A stretch of DNA of 64,000 nucleotides from Thermosynechococcaceae cyanobacterium Okahandja (GTDB lineage: Bacteria; Cyanobacteriota; Cyanobacteriia; Thermosynechococcales; Thermosynechococcaceae): contig CP136945.1 in the NCBI GenBank assembly GCA_041530395.1, positions 2,418,001 to 2,482,000 of the forward strand. Reading direction: 5' to 3'. The notes below the pieces were generated by a model, which saw nothing but the letters and a program-made list of their open reading frames with translations, made no database searches and was not told where the DNA came from. The position numbers were made by a program, and so were the translations under genes. Within the stretch, counting starts at the first letter, position 1. Each line of letters opens with the position of its first letter. This document shows, piece by piece, positions 1-8,704 of the stretch.

Positions 1-321
<321 letters not shown>

Positions 322-330
322 ACCTGCGCG

Positions 331-1611
331 ATGAACGTCCTCCATCTTGCGGATATTCACCTTGGCAGTGGCTTGGCCCATGGTCACCTCAACCCGGTTA
401 CGGGCTTGAATACGCGCCTCGAGGATTTTATTGCCGCCCTAGCCACCTGCATCGATCGCGCCCTCGCTGAGCCGGTGGATCTGGTGCTGTTTGGCGGCGA
501 TGCCTTTCCCGATGCCACACCGCCGCCCCTAGTCCACGAAGCCTTTGCGCGGCAGTTTTGTCGCTTAGCGGCTGCCCGTATTCCCACGGTGCTGCTGGTG
601 GGGAACCATGATCAACACGCCCAAGGGCAGGGGGGCGCCAGCTTATCGTTGTACCGCACCTTGGGGGTACCGGGTTTTATTGTGGGCGATCGCCTCGCCA
701 CCCATCGCATCCAAACCCGCGCCGGAGCCGTGCAAGTGATTACCCTGCCGTGGCTGACCCGCTCGACCCTCTTAACCCGACCGGAAACGGTAGGGCTATC
801 CCTAGCGGATGTCCATCAACTGCTGCTGGAGCGCCTGAGTCTTGCCTTAGAGGGGGAAATTCGCCAGCTTGACCCAGCGCTGCCCACGGTGTTACTGGCT
901 CACGCGATGGTGGATACCGCCCAGTATGGCTCAGAGCGCTACCTGAGCGCGGGTAAAGGGTTTACGCTGCCCCTCAGCCTGCTGGCCCGCCCGTGTTTTG
1001 ACTACGTGGCCTTGGGGCACGTCCATCGCCACCAAGTGCTCTGTACCCAGCCACCGGTGGTCTATCCGGGCAGTATTGAGCGGGTGGATTTTGGCGAAGA
1101 GGGGGAAACCAAAGGCTACGTGCTTGTGGATCTGCAAAAGGGAAATACCCAGATTCAGTTTTGCCCGCTGCCCACCCGCCCCTTTCAGACCCTTCGAGTG
1201 GATCTCACCGCCATCGAGGGCAATCCCCAAACCGCCCTCCTGGAGGCGATCGCCCACCATCCGACCGCCGATGCCGTGGTGCGCCTGATCTACCAACTCC
1301 GCAGCGATCAACTCTCCCAGATTAATCTAGGCCAATTGCAACAGGCTCTTGCCAGTGCCCATAGTGTTAGTTTTTTACCCCAACTGGTCAATACCCAGCC
1401 CAGCGCCCGCTTCCCTAGCATTGCCCTAGAGCAAGCCCTCGACCCTGACCATGCCCTCCACCTCTATTTGGATCACCATCCCGACCTAGAACCCCTGCGG
1501 CAAGAGCTATTGAACGCGCTGCACAGCCTCCAACCGGCAGAACCGGAACTCACTGCCCCACCGGAGGAGCCGGACATCGAGATCGAGCAGCTACGATTAA
1601 CATTAGGTTGA
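331..1611 (+). CDS. SbcD-like DNA repair exonuclease (metallophosphoesterase)
   Basis: A 426-residue calcineurin-like phosphoesterase. The metal-binding motifs occur in family order: LADIHLG near residue 6, GGDAFPD near 54, GNHDQH near 90, a histidine in LAHAMVD near 190 and LGHVHRHQ near 227. This is the arrangement of SbcD/Mre11 nucleases, which process DNA ends as the partner of an SbcC/Rad50 ATPase. No sbcC gene is adjacent, which is usual in cyanobacteria. The C-terminal 150 residues are less conserved and resemble the capping domain. The ATG at 331 is the only sensible start. Exact substrate is an inference from family. Confidence 0.85.
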   Translation: MNVLHLADIHLGSGLAHGHLNPVTGLNTRLEDFIAALATCIDRALAEPVDLVLFGGDAFPDATPPPLVHEAFARQFCRLAAARIPTVLLVGNHDQHAQGQGGASLSLYRTLGVPGFIVGDRLATHRIQTRAGAVQVITLPWLTRSTLLTRPETVGLSLADVHQLLLERLSLALEGEIRQLDPALPTVLLAHAMVDTAQYGSERYLSAGKGFTLPLSLLARPCFDYVALGHVHRHQVLCTQPPVVYPGSIERVDFGEEGETKGYVLVDLQKGNTQIQFCPLPTRPFQTLRVDLTAIEGNPQTALLEAIAHHPTADAVVRLIYQLRSDQLSQINLGQLQQALASAHSVSFLPQLVNTQPSARFPSIALEQALDPDHALHLYLDHHPDLEPLRQELLNALHSLQPAEPELTAPPEEPDIEIEQLRLTLG

Positions 1612-1632
1612 GGAGTTTACGAAAAAGCTTTC

Positions 1633-2646
1633 ATGAAAGCGATCGCTATCACTGAATTTGGCTCTCCCGAGGTACTGACCCTGCGGGATGTCCCCGAACC
1701 TTGTATCGAAGCTCCCGATGACGTGAAAATTCAACTGCGGGCCGCCAGTGTCAACCCCATTGATACCAAACTGCGGCAGCGGGGTACATTCTTTCCAGAT
1801 CGGCTGCCCGCCATCTTGGGCTGTGATGGCGCGGGGGTAGTGGTGGAAACGGGTGCGGCGGTCCAACGTTTCAAGGTGGGGGATGAGGTCTATTTTTGCT
1901 ACGGCGGTCTGGGCGATCGCGGCGGCTGCTACGCCGAATATACGGTTGTGCCGGAACTGGCAGTTGCCCCCAAACCCACCCGTCTCTCCTTTGTCGAAGC
2001 GGCAGCCCTCCCCTTAGCCGTGATTACCGCCTGGGAAGCCTTGGGCGATCGCGGCGGGGGTCCTGCACTGAACCTGCTCCCTAACGCCAAAACCGTCCTC
2101 ATTCATGCCGGAGCCGGAGGTGTCGGGCACCTTGCCATTCAACTGGCGCAACGGTATGCAGCCAAGGTTGCCACCACCATTAGCTCTGCCGCCAAAGCGC
2201 AATTTGTGCAGCGCCTAGGTGCCACCCTAGCCATTAACTACAAAACCACTGACTGGGTCAAGGCTCTCCTAGAGTGGACTGACGGTGTAGGCGTTGACGT
2301 TGCCCTGGATACCGTGGGGGGCGTGACCTTTGGTGAAACCTTCAAGGCGGTGCGTCCCTACGGCAGCCTCGCCACCCTTTTGGAGCCTGCCCCAGACACC
2401 CCTTGGAAAGTCGCTCGCCAGCGGAATTTGCTGATTCAGTTCACTCTAATGCTCACCCCGCAACTGCAAGGTATCCCCGCCGCCTTAGCCCACCAGCGGC
2501 AGATTCTAGAGCAGGTGGCCACGCTCGTTGATCGCGGTGAGCTTCAGGTCGTTGTCGATAAAACCTTTCCCCTGGGTGCGGCTGCCGATGCCCATCACTA
2601 CCTCAGCCAGCGCCTCGTCCAAGGTAAGGTAGTGTTAGTCCTCTAG
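1633..2646 (+). CDS. NADPH:quinone reductase-like medium-chain oxidoreductase
   Basis: A 337-residue MDR-superfamily protein with a GroES-like N-terminal domain and a Rossmann domain marked by GAGGVGHLAIQLAQ near residue 158. It lacks the cysteine set that binds structural zinc in alcohol dehydrogenases, so a zinc-independent quinone or enone reductase is more likely than an alcohol dehydrogenase. The ATG at 1633 is embedded next to a HIP1 octamer (1639-1646). It lies 21 bases after the nuclease gene in the same direction. Substrate cannot be told from sequence. Confidence 0.8.
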   Translation: MKAIAITEFGSPEVLTLRDVPEPCIEAPDDVKIQLRAASVNPIDTKLRQRGTFFPDRLPAILGCDGAGVVVETGAAVQRFKVGDEVYFCYGGLGDRGGCYAEYTVVPELAVAPKPTRLSFVEAAALPLAVITAWEALGDRGGGPALNLLPNAKTVLIHAGAGGVGHLAIQLAQRYAAKVATTISSAAKAQFVQRLGATLAINYKTTDWVKALLEWTDGVGVDVALDTVGGVTFGETFKAVRPYGSLATLLEPAPDTPWKVARQRNLLIQFTLMLTPQLQGIPAALAHQRQILEQVATLVDRGELQVVVDKTFPLGAAADAHHYLSQRLVQGKVVLVL

Positions 2647-2660
2647 CTCGAGGATGGCCG

Positions 2661-3005
2661 ATGCTGGCTCCTGTCCTCCTTGCCCTCACCCTTGCTCCGT
2701 TTGAGCCTTCAACCCTGTATAGCTCCACGGCTAGCAGTGACCTCTACCGCTACTGCCGCGTTAACTTTGGCATCGTAAGCTATTGTGGCCGCTGGTTTAC
2801 GGGCAAAACGGTTCTGTGGGATCGCAATGCCTATCGGACGTGCCATGTCTTTAACGGGCGGCTCAGCTACTGTGGCCGTTGGTTCACCGGCGAAACGGTA
2901 CTGCTTATCGATAACGCCTACCGCACCTGCCGCATTTTTAATGGCCGCCTCAGCTATTGTCGCCAGCGCTTTAGTGGCGAGGCCATTCTCAAAGAGGCTC
3001 CCTAG
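2661..3005 (+). CDS. Small protein of tandem cysteine/aromatic repeats, unknown function
   Basis: A 114-residue protein I do not recognise. After a hydrophobic start (MLAPVLLALTLAP) that could be a weak signal peptide, about 29-residue units repeat two and a half times. Each unit carries SYCGRWFTG followed by (K/E)TVL, then NAYRTC and FNGRLS; the last unit is degenerate (SYCRQRFSGEAIL). The DNA repeats too, with mostly synonymous differences, which argues that the reading frame is selected. Cysteines are spaced regularly, so disulfides in the periplasm are possible. The gene is 14 bases downstream of the oxidoreductase, and its stop codon overlaps that of the convergent malic enzyme gene. Confidence 0.6.
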   Translation: MLAPVLLALTLAPFEPSTLYSSTASSDLYRYCRVNFGIVSYCGRWFTGKTVLWDRNAYRTCHVFNGRLSYCGRWFTGETVLLIDNAYRTCRIFNGRLSYCRQRFSGEAILKEAP

Positions 3006-4393
3006 CAGCGGGCTAACCCCTGAGAGCGGGCGCACTGCTCAACGGCGGTGGCGACCACACTAGCAACACGACGGTCAAATACAGAGGGAATAATATAGTC
3101 TGGCCGCAAGTCAGTGTCGCTCACTAACGCGGCGATCGCGTGGGCCGCTTCAAGGTACATGGTGGTGGTCATGGCACTGGCTCGGCAGGCCAAAGCTCCC
3201 TTGAACACCCCCGGAAACGCCAACACATTATTAATTTGGTTTGGATAATCACTCCGCCCGGTAGCCACCACCGCCACATGGTCATAGATGAGTTCCGGTT
3301 GAATTTCGGGAATGGGGTTCGCCATAGCAAAGACAATGGCATCGTTGGCCATCGACTGAATCATCTCCAGTGTCACCACCCCCGGGACACTCACCCCCAA
3401 AAAGACATCCGCCCCCCTAAGGGCCGCGGCAAGGGTGCCCGTTTCCGCCACCGCAAACTCCTGTTTCGCCCCTGTCAGTTGGGGACGATCTTGAGAGACA
3501 ATCCCTTGGGAGTCGCACAACAAAATGGTGGTGGCTCCCGCTTTTTTCAGCAGGCGGGCAATGGCAATTCCGGCAGCACCGGCTCCATTAATCACAATCC
3601 GTACCGCCGCTAGGGATTTTTGCACCAGCTTCAGGGCATTACTCAGCGCCGCAAGGGTAACAATCGCTGTGCCGTGTTGATCATCGTGAAATACCGGAAT
3701 ATCGAGTTCCGCTTGCAGTCGTTGCTCAATTTCAAAACAGCGGGGGGCGCTAATATCTTCAAGGTTGACACCGCCAAAGACGGGGGCAATGCGCTTCACG
3801 GTGGCCACAATCTCCTCCACGTCTTGGGTGGCCAAGCAAATGGGAAAGGCATCGAGACCGGCAAACTCCTGAAAGAGCATGGCTTTGCCCTCCATCACCG
3901 GCAGCGCAGCCTCAGGTCCAATGTTGCCCAAGCCTAAGACGGCACTGCCATCGGTAACAATGGCAACCGTATGGTTCTTAATGGTGAGGCGATGGACAAG
4001 GGCGGGTTCCTCGGCGATCGCCCGTGAAATGCGCCCCACCCCGGGGGTATAGGCCATGGCCAAATCATCTTGATCCCGCAGCGGCAGTTTGCTGGTCACG
4101 GTAATTTTGCCGCCCTCATGGAGGCGGAATGTGCGATCAAAAACATCTAAGACCTTAGCCGCTGTGGCCTGTTTTACCGCATTCACAATGGCGGCGGCGT
4201 GCTCGGTACTGGCGGCAGCCACCGTAATATCGCGAATGAGAGCCGTGCGCGTATGCTGAATGAGGCTAATTTGCCCCACGTGACCTTTTTCTTGACCAAT
4301 CACCTGCAGCACACTTGCCAGCATCCCGGGTTGCTGGGGAATTTCTAGCCGCAGTGTCACACTAAAACTTGGATTTGGGGTTAAATCAGCCAT
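3002..4393 (-). CDS. Malic enzyme with N-terminal ACT domain
   Basis: A 463-residue NAD(P)-dependent malic enzyme that decarboxylates malate to pyruvate. An ACT regulatory domain occupies about residues 8-85. The catalytic part has the tyrosine loop YTPGVG, the EGKAMLFQEFAG lysine segment, the metal-binding DDQHGTAIV motif and the dinucleotide-binding INGAGAAGIAIA. The length fits the short bacterial malic enzymes with an added ACT domain. In cyanobacteria the enzyme supplies pyruvate and balances tricarboxylic intermediates. The ATG at 4393 precedes the ACT domain directly. The cofactor preference is not settled by what can be seen. Confidence 0.93.
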   Translation of the reverse strand: MADLTPNPSFSVTLRLEIPQQPGMLASVLQVIGQEKGHVGQISLIQHTRTALIRDITVAAASTEHAAAIVNAVKQATAAKVLDVFDRTFRLHEGGKITVTSKLPLRDQDDLAMAYTPGVGRISRAIAEEPALVHRLTIKNHTVAIVTDGSAVLGLGNIGPEAALPVMEGKAMLFQEFAGLDAFPICLATQDVEEIVATVKRIAPVFGGVNLEDISAPRCFEIEQRLQAELDIPVFHDDQHGTAIVTLAALSNALKLVQKSLAAVRIVINGAGAAGIAIARLLKKAGATTILLCDSQGIVSQDRPQLTGAKQEFAVAETGTLAAALRGADVFLGVSVPGVVTLEMIQSMANDAIVFAMANPIPEIQPELIYDHVAVVATGRSDYPNQINNVLAFPGVFKGALACRASAMTTTMYLEAAHAIAALVSDTDLRPDYIIPSVFDRRVASVVATAVEQCARSQGLARC

Positions 4394-4474
4394 TACTAAC
4401 GCGACTCAAGCTTAATTTGTCGAAGTACTGTAACATCCTAGCGAGGCTGCCGTGTTAAGTACAGCACTTGCCTT

Positions 4475-4810
4475 TTACACTAGGAATCGTTCCCAACCGT
4501 CGCCAAACTGAAAGCACATGGTTGGAAAAATCGCTTCTAAGTTTGCATGGGGCCGTGGAATGACCGTTGAGGAGAGGTACAGGGTTTTTTCTTTGGGGCT
4601 TTGGGCGGGAATGCGCTTGGCGGCCTCGACCCCTGCTGCTACAGCGGTTTCCACCTCTGCCACATCACCGCGCACGATAATTGTGAGCCGTGCGCCACTG
4701 ACTCGTTCATAGCCCACAAGGGTGACTCGGGCAGCTTTAACCATCACATCAGCAACAGATAACGCAGGAGGATGACCTAACACTTCCACCATCCCAACGG
4801 CAATGGGCAT
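4475..4810 (-). CDS. Solitary CcmK-type carboxysome shell protein
   Basis: A single BMC-domain protein of 111 residues. It has the CcmK signatures VGMVEVLG at the start, MVKAARVTLVGYE near residue 23, IVRGDVAEVETAVAAG near 45 and IPRPHANLEAIFP near 84. Such hexamers tile the carboxysome facets and their central pore gates metabolites. It stands alone, not in a ccmKLMN operon. It differs from usual CcmK1/2 in the pore loop (ERVSGARLT instead of a KIGSG-like loop), in an inserted IPAQSPKEKTLYLSS stretch before the last strand, and in an unusual C-terminus. It may be a minor-shell paralogue that mixes with major CcmK proteins; that is inference. Confidence 0.85.
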   Translation of the reverse strand: MPIAVGMVEVLGHPPALSVADVMVKAARVTLVGYERVSGARLTIIVRGDVAEVETAVAAGVEAAKRIPAQSPKEKTLYLSSTVIPRPHANLEAIFPTMCFQFGDGWERFLV

Positions 4811-5115
4811 GAATGTCGCTCCTAGACAAGGGAAATTTTAAGTAGCAATCCGCTGGAGTGAACCTGAAGACAGCACGCGCCGCTTCTAGGATCGGCCTGT
4901 GGTCATGCTTACCTCTGAATCGCGGTAATGCTGCCCACTGGCTATCTTGTCGGTTTTAGCTTTGATCGCGCAAATTTAGCATAGCACCTCTTTTGCCCCC
5001 ACACATAAGCCAGATCTGGCCTTATCATTATGGATATTTATCTTAGGAATTAGCGCTGCTGATTGAGCCGCGGGCGATCTGCGGCTGGCCGATTGCAGGT
5101 ATGATAGTGGCCTAG
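4811..5115. other. Divergent intergenic region between ccmK-like gene and metF
   Basis: About 305 bases that serve as upstream region for both flanking genes. I see a perfect 12-base palindrome, GCCAGATCTGGC, at 5009-5020 and a possible -10 hexamer TATGAT just before metF, near 5101. No tRNA or convincing open frame was found. No riboswitch could be recognised by eye, although metF is sometimes controlled by one. Confidence 0.4.
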
Positions 5116-6039
5116 TTGTACTCTGCTCATCCTCCCTTGACTGTTTCCGCATTTCAAGCCGCTTGCCACCGGGGCGAGTTTCTCATTACGGCGGAGGTGT
5201 GTCCCCCGAAAGGCACCAATCCAGAAACGATGTTGCGCCAAGCCGCACACCTGCGGGGACGAGTTCATGCGGTAAATGTCACGGATGGCAGTCGCGCTGT
5301 GTTACGCATGAGTTCTTGGGCGGCGGCCTATTTACTGCAACAACATGGCTTAGAACCTATCTGCCAACTGGCCTGTCGCGATCGCAACCGCATTGCCCTC
5401 CAGGCGGATTTAATGGGCATTGCTACGCTCGGTATTCGCAACCTGCTGGCCTTGACGGGGGATCCCGTAAAAGCGGGAGATCATCCCCAAGCCCGCCCTG
5501 TCTTTGATCTAGAGTCGGTGCGGTTATTGCATCTGATTCGGCAACTCAATCAGGGTATGGATAGCGAGGCGCGACCCCTGCCCGATGGTGCCAGCCAATT
5601 TTTTGCCGGAGCGGCCCTAGATCCCCAGTCTCCAAGCTGGTCCGGGTTGCAGCAGCGCTTTGAAAAGAAACTGGCGGCGGGGGCACAGTTTTTCCAGACT
5701 CAACTCATTACTGATTTCGATCGCCTAGAGAAGTTTATGAGCCAAGTGGCCGCAGGCTGTGGCCGACCGATTCTAGCGGGGATTTTTTTGCTGAAGTCGG
5801 CCAAAAATGCGGCCTTTATTAACCGCGCTGTACCGGGAGCCTCGATTCCCCAGCATCTCATTGATCGCTTGGCGGCGGCGGCAGACCCCCTCGATGAAGG
5901 CATCACGATTGCCGCCGAGCAGGTTCAGCAGGCGCGATCGCTGTGTCAAGGCATTCACCTGATGGCGGTGCGCCGTGAGGATCTCATTCCGGAAATTCTC
6001 AATCGCGCCGGGATTGCTCCCCTCGGCACCGCGGGCTAG
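5116..6039 (+). CDS. metF: Methylenetetrahydrofolate reductase
   Basis: A protein of about 307 residues of the MetF family, which uses FAD to reduce 5,10-methylene-THF to 5-methyl-THF for methionine synthesis. Family segments seen are ITAEVCPPKGTNPE near the start, NVTDGSR near residue 54, ICQLACRDRNR near 80, LLALTGDPVK near 115 and FFQTQLITDFDR near 196. The length is near the usual 290-310. No ATG exists upstream of the conserved core; the start is the TTG at 5116, or the in-frame TTG at 5137, so the exact N-terminus is uncertain. Confidence 0.88.
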   Translation: MYSAHPPLTVSAFQAACHRGEFLITAEVCPPKGTNPETMLRQAAHLRGRVHAVNVTDGSRAVLRMSSWAAAYLLQQHGLEPICQLACRDRNRIALQADLMGIATLGIRNLLALTGDPVKAGDHPQARPVFDLESVRLLHLIRQLNQGMDSEARPLPDGASQFFAGAALDPQSPSWSGLQQRFEKKLAAGAQFFQTQLITDFDRLEKFMSQVAAGCGRPILAGIFLLKSAKNAAFINRAVPGASIPQHLIDRLAAAADPLDEGITIAAEQVQQARSLCQGIHLMAVRREDLIPEILNRAGIAPLGTAG

Positions 6040-6042
6040 CGG

Positions 6043-6327
6043 TTAGCGCTCCACCTTCACCCCCCGCCAAAAGGCCACATACCCTTTAATGTTGGCAGCG
6101 GCAGGCTTGGGGTCAGGATAGTACCACGCTGCATCCCGATTGATTTGGCCGTTCACCACCACGTGGTAGTAGCTGGCGGTGCCTTTCCAGCCACAAACGG
6201 TGTGGGTATCACTGGGCTGAAAGTACTCCTGATGGAGAGCCTCCGGCGGAAAGTAAACGTTGCCTTCCACCACTTCGTAGCGATCGCTCTCGGCAAGAAT
6301 GACGTTATTCCATGTTGCTGTTGCCAT
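6043..6327 (-). CDS. DUF427 domain protein
   Basis: A 94-residue DUF427 protein with the family pattern: ESDRYEVVEGNVYFP near residue 12, HTVCGWKGTASYYHV near 42 and AAWYYPDPKPAA near 68. These small beta-barrel proteins are common in cyanobacteria and their biochemical role is not known. The gene converges on metF with 3 bases between the stops. A HIP1 octamer lies within it near 6282, while none is seen in the restriction-modification genes that follow. Confidence 0.85.
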   Translation of the reverse strand: MATATWNNVILAESDRYEVVEGNVYFPPEALHQEYFQPSDTHTVCGWKGTASYYHVVVNGQINRDAAWYYPDPKPAAANIKGYVAFWRGVKVER

Positions 6328-6398
6328 TGCTTCTCCTTGGTTTATGGGTTAGCTATTTTAAGATATTTCGTCTCTGCTGCCTTGATTTGATACCTTGC

Positions 6399-7322
6399 TT
6401 ACGGCTCACACAAAACGGATAATTCATCCAACCATGATAACTCTCTACCAATAACCAATTCCTTCATTGTCGCGTGATGGGTGTTCTTCATTGGAATCAA
6501 CCGCATCTGAAACCCATGCCTGCAAGCCATTTCCTTGACTTCTTCTGTCTCATCGTAGGTTATCAAAAAATTTCCAGCGAGCGACTCGCATATCGTAAAG
6601 AGATATTCATGATCAAGCTGATAATGCTTATAAAGACGCCTGCCCGCCTTTTTCCCGCCAACAGTATAGGGCGGATCAATGAAATAGATTGCATCCTCGC
6701 GACCGGCAAAAGCCACCATCACCTTTAATCCATCATCGCAACGAAAATCAATCCTACTGGCAATATGATTGAGACTGACCAGCCTCTGAGCAAGCGTTGT
6801 TGGATACCATCGAGAGCCAATTCCTTTTCCATTCTCCCCATGCCTTATGAAGCGTGATCCTGCGGCAAGGATGCCTCCATGTAACGTCCGATTCTTAAGA
6901 ATGGTTTGAAATGCCTTCTCCCTCTTTGTCACCGCAGCTTTTCCTAAGGCATTTTCAACATTTTCTCTTGTTATTTCAAAATTCAGTATCCGCCTAGCCA
7001 ACCAGTCCGCGTCACCACTAAAAACAGTATCCCAGACTGCGGCCACTTCCTCATCCAATTCGACCATAACCGCCCGTTCAACTAAATTCTCAAAGAGAGC
7101 GGTAAGGCTAATGATGCCACCGCCTGCAAAGGGTTCAATAAGAATCTCTGGCTTGGTGTCTAAGCTGGCTATCCAGCGCCGGAATGTTGGTACGAACCAT
7201 GTCTTTCCACCAGGATAACGGAAGGGACTGCGCTGTGGAATCGATGCAACATTTACCGGACGAGGCAGAGCATCATCCTCAGATGACTCAGAAAATAATG
7301 ATAGTTGTTTCTGAGCCGCCAT
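6399..7322 (-). CDS. D12-class N6-adenine DNA methyltransferase
   Basis: A 307-residue Dam-like (D12 class) adenine methyltransferase. SPFRYPGGKTW at residues 32-42 and EPFAGGGIISL near 63 form the S-adenosylmethionine site; the catalytic motif IDPPY lies near residue 215. It is the likely modification enzyme of the restriction endonuclease encoded just upstream. The frame can open with TTG at 7328, but the ATG at 7322 is preferred; it follows the endonuclease stop by two bases, so translation is probably coupled. The DNA is AT-richer than the surroundings and lacks HIP1, consistent with acquisition by transfer. The target sequence cannot be read from the protein. Confidence 0.9.
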   Translation of the reverse strand: MAAQKQLSLFSESSEDDALPRPVNVASIPQRSPFRYPGGKTWFVPTFRRWIASLDTKPEILIEPFAGGGIISLTALFENLVERAVMVELDEEVAAVWDTVFSGDADWLARRILNFEITRENVENALGKAAVTKREKAFQTILKNRTLHGGILAAGSRFIRHGENGKGIGSRWYPTTLAQRLVSLNHIASRIDFRCDDGLKVMVAFAGREDAIYFIDPPYTVGGKKAGRRLYKHYQLDHEYLFTICESLAGNFLITYDETEEVKEMACRHGFQMRLIPMKNTHHATMKELVIGRELSWLDELSVLCEP

Positions 7323-7324
7323 GA

Positions 7325-8212
7325 TCAAAACGGCCTCTCAATTGTTTGGGTTATTGGTGGAGTTTCAAGTTCTTCATCAAGTCTTTCCTGAAGGAACTGA
7401 ATGAAATCCTCCATTCTCCCGGGCATTGGTGTGGTAATTGAAAGCAAAGCGGACTCAAACTCAGTAAAAACCTCATCCACCTTCATGAGTTGGTATCGCT
7501 CTGACCCATGCCCCTCGTCCGAGCGTAATTTTAGATCATAGATCAGCCATGCAATACCTGCCTCACCTTTTGGGACTTGTTTGAACGTGGGTAACGTGGC
7601 AAAAAAGCTTTTGTTAAGCGCCACGGCAATTTTCTTGTCCCAACGATGCAAGATACCACCTTTGTAAAGGAGTTGGGGGACAAGTCGCTTTCGCGATGAC
7701 GAAAGGTAATCAGGACGGGGATAGTTTGGTTCTTTTGACCAATTCATTAGCGCTCTACTCTGAGGATCGCGCATGTAGTGCTCAAACGGTTCACGCACAT
7801 TGCCGGAAATGTAAACAGCCTGAATCTCGAGGGAGCCAAAGTCAATAACCTTTCCCTGATCATCATAGGCAACGAGAACCACATCAATATTTCCGGCAGA
7901 CTTGCCATTGACATCATTCAAACGTACTTCAGTCAAAGAAGTCCACCTTACGCCTTCCTCAAAAAAGAAAGAAGCAGCATGCTCAGCAACAACCCAGTCT
8001 TGACGGAATCGGATGGGGCAAGTAATGACAGGCTCATCATCGGCATAGATACTGCACACTCCAAGAGGATTCTTGGCCTTGTCTTTAGTGCAATTTGGCA
8101 CCCGGTTGTTGAATGGGCAGAGGCGAAGAGAACGATAGCGCCTTGCCATCTCGGTTTGATCCGTGACCAGATGACCAAAGACCTCTGCCAGTGGCTGTTG
8201 GCGATGACTCAT
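7325..8212 (-). CDS. NotI-family type II restriction endonuclease
   Basis: A 295-residue protein that matches the NotI family. Four cysteines at 32, 41, 53 and 65 (LCPFNN, NC, GVC, TCP) correspond to the Cys4 iron-binding domain known in NotI. The PD-(D/E)XK-type centre appears as E95, D110 and E129-I-Q131; NotI has the same ExQ variant and the same 15-residue spacing between the first two acidic residues. It is shorter than NotI (383 residues). The gene precedes the methyltransferase, with TGA-TC-ATG at the junction. A function in cleaving unmodified foreign DNA follows from family and context; the cut site is unknown. Confidence 0.82.
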   Translation of the reverse strand: MSHRQQPLAEVFGHLVTDQTEMARRYRSLRLCPFNNRVPNCTKDKAKNPLGVCSIYADDEPVITCPIRFRQDWVVAEHAASFFFEEGVRWTSLTEVRLNDVNGKSAGNIDVVLVAYDDQGKVIDFGSLEIQAVYISGNVREPFEHYMRDPQSRALMNWSKEPNYPRPDYLSSSRKRLVPQLLYKGGILHRWDKKIAVALNKSFFATLPTFKQVPKGEAGIAWLIYDLKLRSDEGHGSERYQLMKVDEVFTEFESALLSITTPMPGRMEDFIQFLQERLDEELETPPITQTIERPF

Positions 8213-8247
8213 GGGGAGCGTTTCTTGCCCTTAAACTCAACGATGGT

Positions 8248-8475
8248 TTACTTCAGCCATCCGGCACTGAGAGCCACTGTTAGCGCCATAAACAACACCG
8301 TTAATGTCCAAGTGGCACGGTTGAGCGTTGTCTCGGCACTTTTGGTACTCGTAAATAACTGCGCCTGGCCGCCAATGCCGGCCAAACCATCCCCCTTGGG
8401 ACTATGGAGCAGCACCAACACAATTAACCCCAGAGCCGAAAATGCCCAAATGCCCGTGGCGATCGTTTCAATCAT
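8248..8475 (-). CDS. secG: Preprotein translocase subunit SecG
   Basis: A 75-residue membrane protein with two transmembrane segments (about residues 7-25 and 54-73) and the SecG loop LLHSPKGDGLAGIGGQAQLF between them. SecG assists SecYEG-mediated export in the plasma and thylakoid membranes. SecY is encoded in the ribosomal cluster at 39033-40343. The ATG at 8475 is supported by the first hydrophobic segment starting soon after it. It is transcribed away from fbp. Confidence 0.93.
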   Translation of the reverse strand: MIETIATGIWAFSALGLIVLVLLHSPKGDGLAGIGGQAQLFTSTKSAETTLNRATWTLTVLFMALTVALSAGWLK

Positions 8476-8640
8476 GGTTCACCTCTACTGCGGGGGCGAT
8501 CGCCTTCTACCACCAAAGGCGATGCCTATTAATGTACTCACTAATATTTCCAGTATTTCCAGTCTAGTCGCTACCGGCACCCAAGGCGAGCACCCGCCAC
8601 CCCCTCAGTACCGGAATCTTTAGTTGTTCTAAAGAGTTAG

Positions 8641-8662
8641 ATTCTCTCAAAAGAGAATTTTT
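8641..8662 (+). promoter_or_regulatory. Inverted repeat with T-run upstream of fbp
   Basis: ATTCTCT at 8641-8647 pairs with AGAGAAT at 8652-8658 around a CAAA loop, and four T follow. It lies about 45 bases before the fbp start. The stem is AT-rich, so it is weak as a terminator; it may equally be an operator or leader hairpin for the fbp-zwf-opcA operon. Confidence 0.35.
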
Positions 8663-8704
8663 ACGATGGGGGCTAGATGCATCTTCACCTCATGGGAGGG
8701 GCGT

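Noticed and set aside
5009-5020. GCCAGATCTGGC palindrome as an operator
   Set aside because: It is short and not linked to any known regulator motif; kept only as a note in the region description.
7778-8623. 281-codon plus-strand open frame opposite the NotI-like gene
   Set aside because: It is antisense to two well-supported genes, has no family features and no proper start signals.
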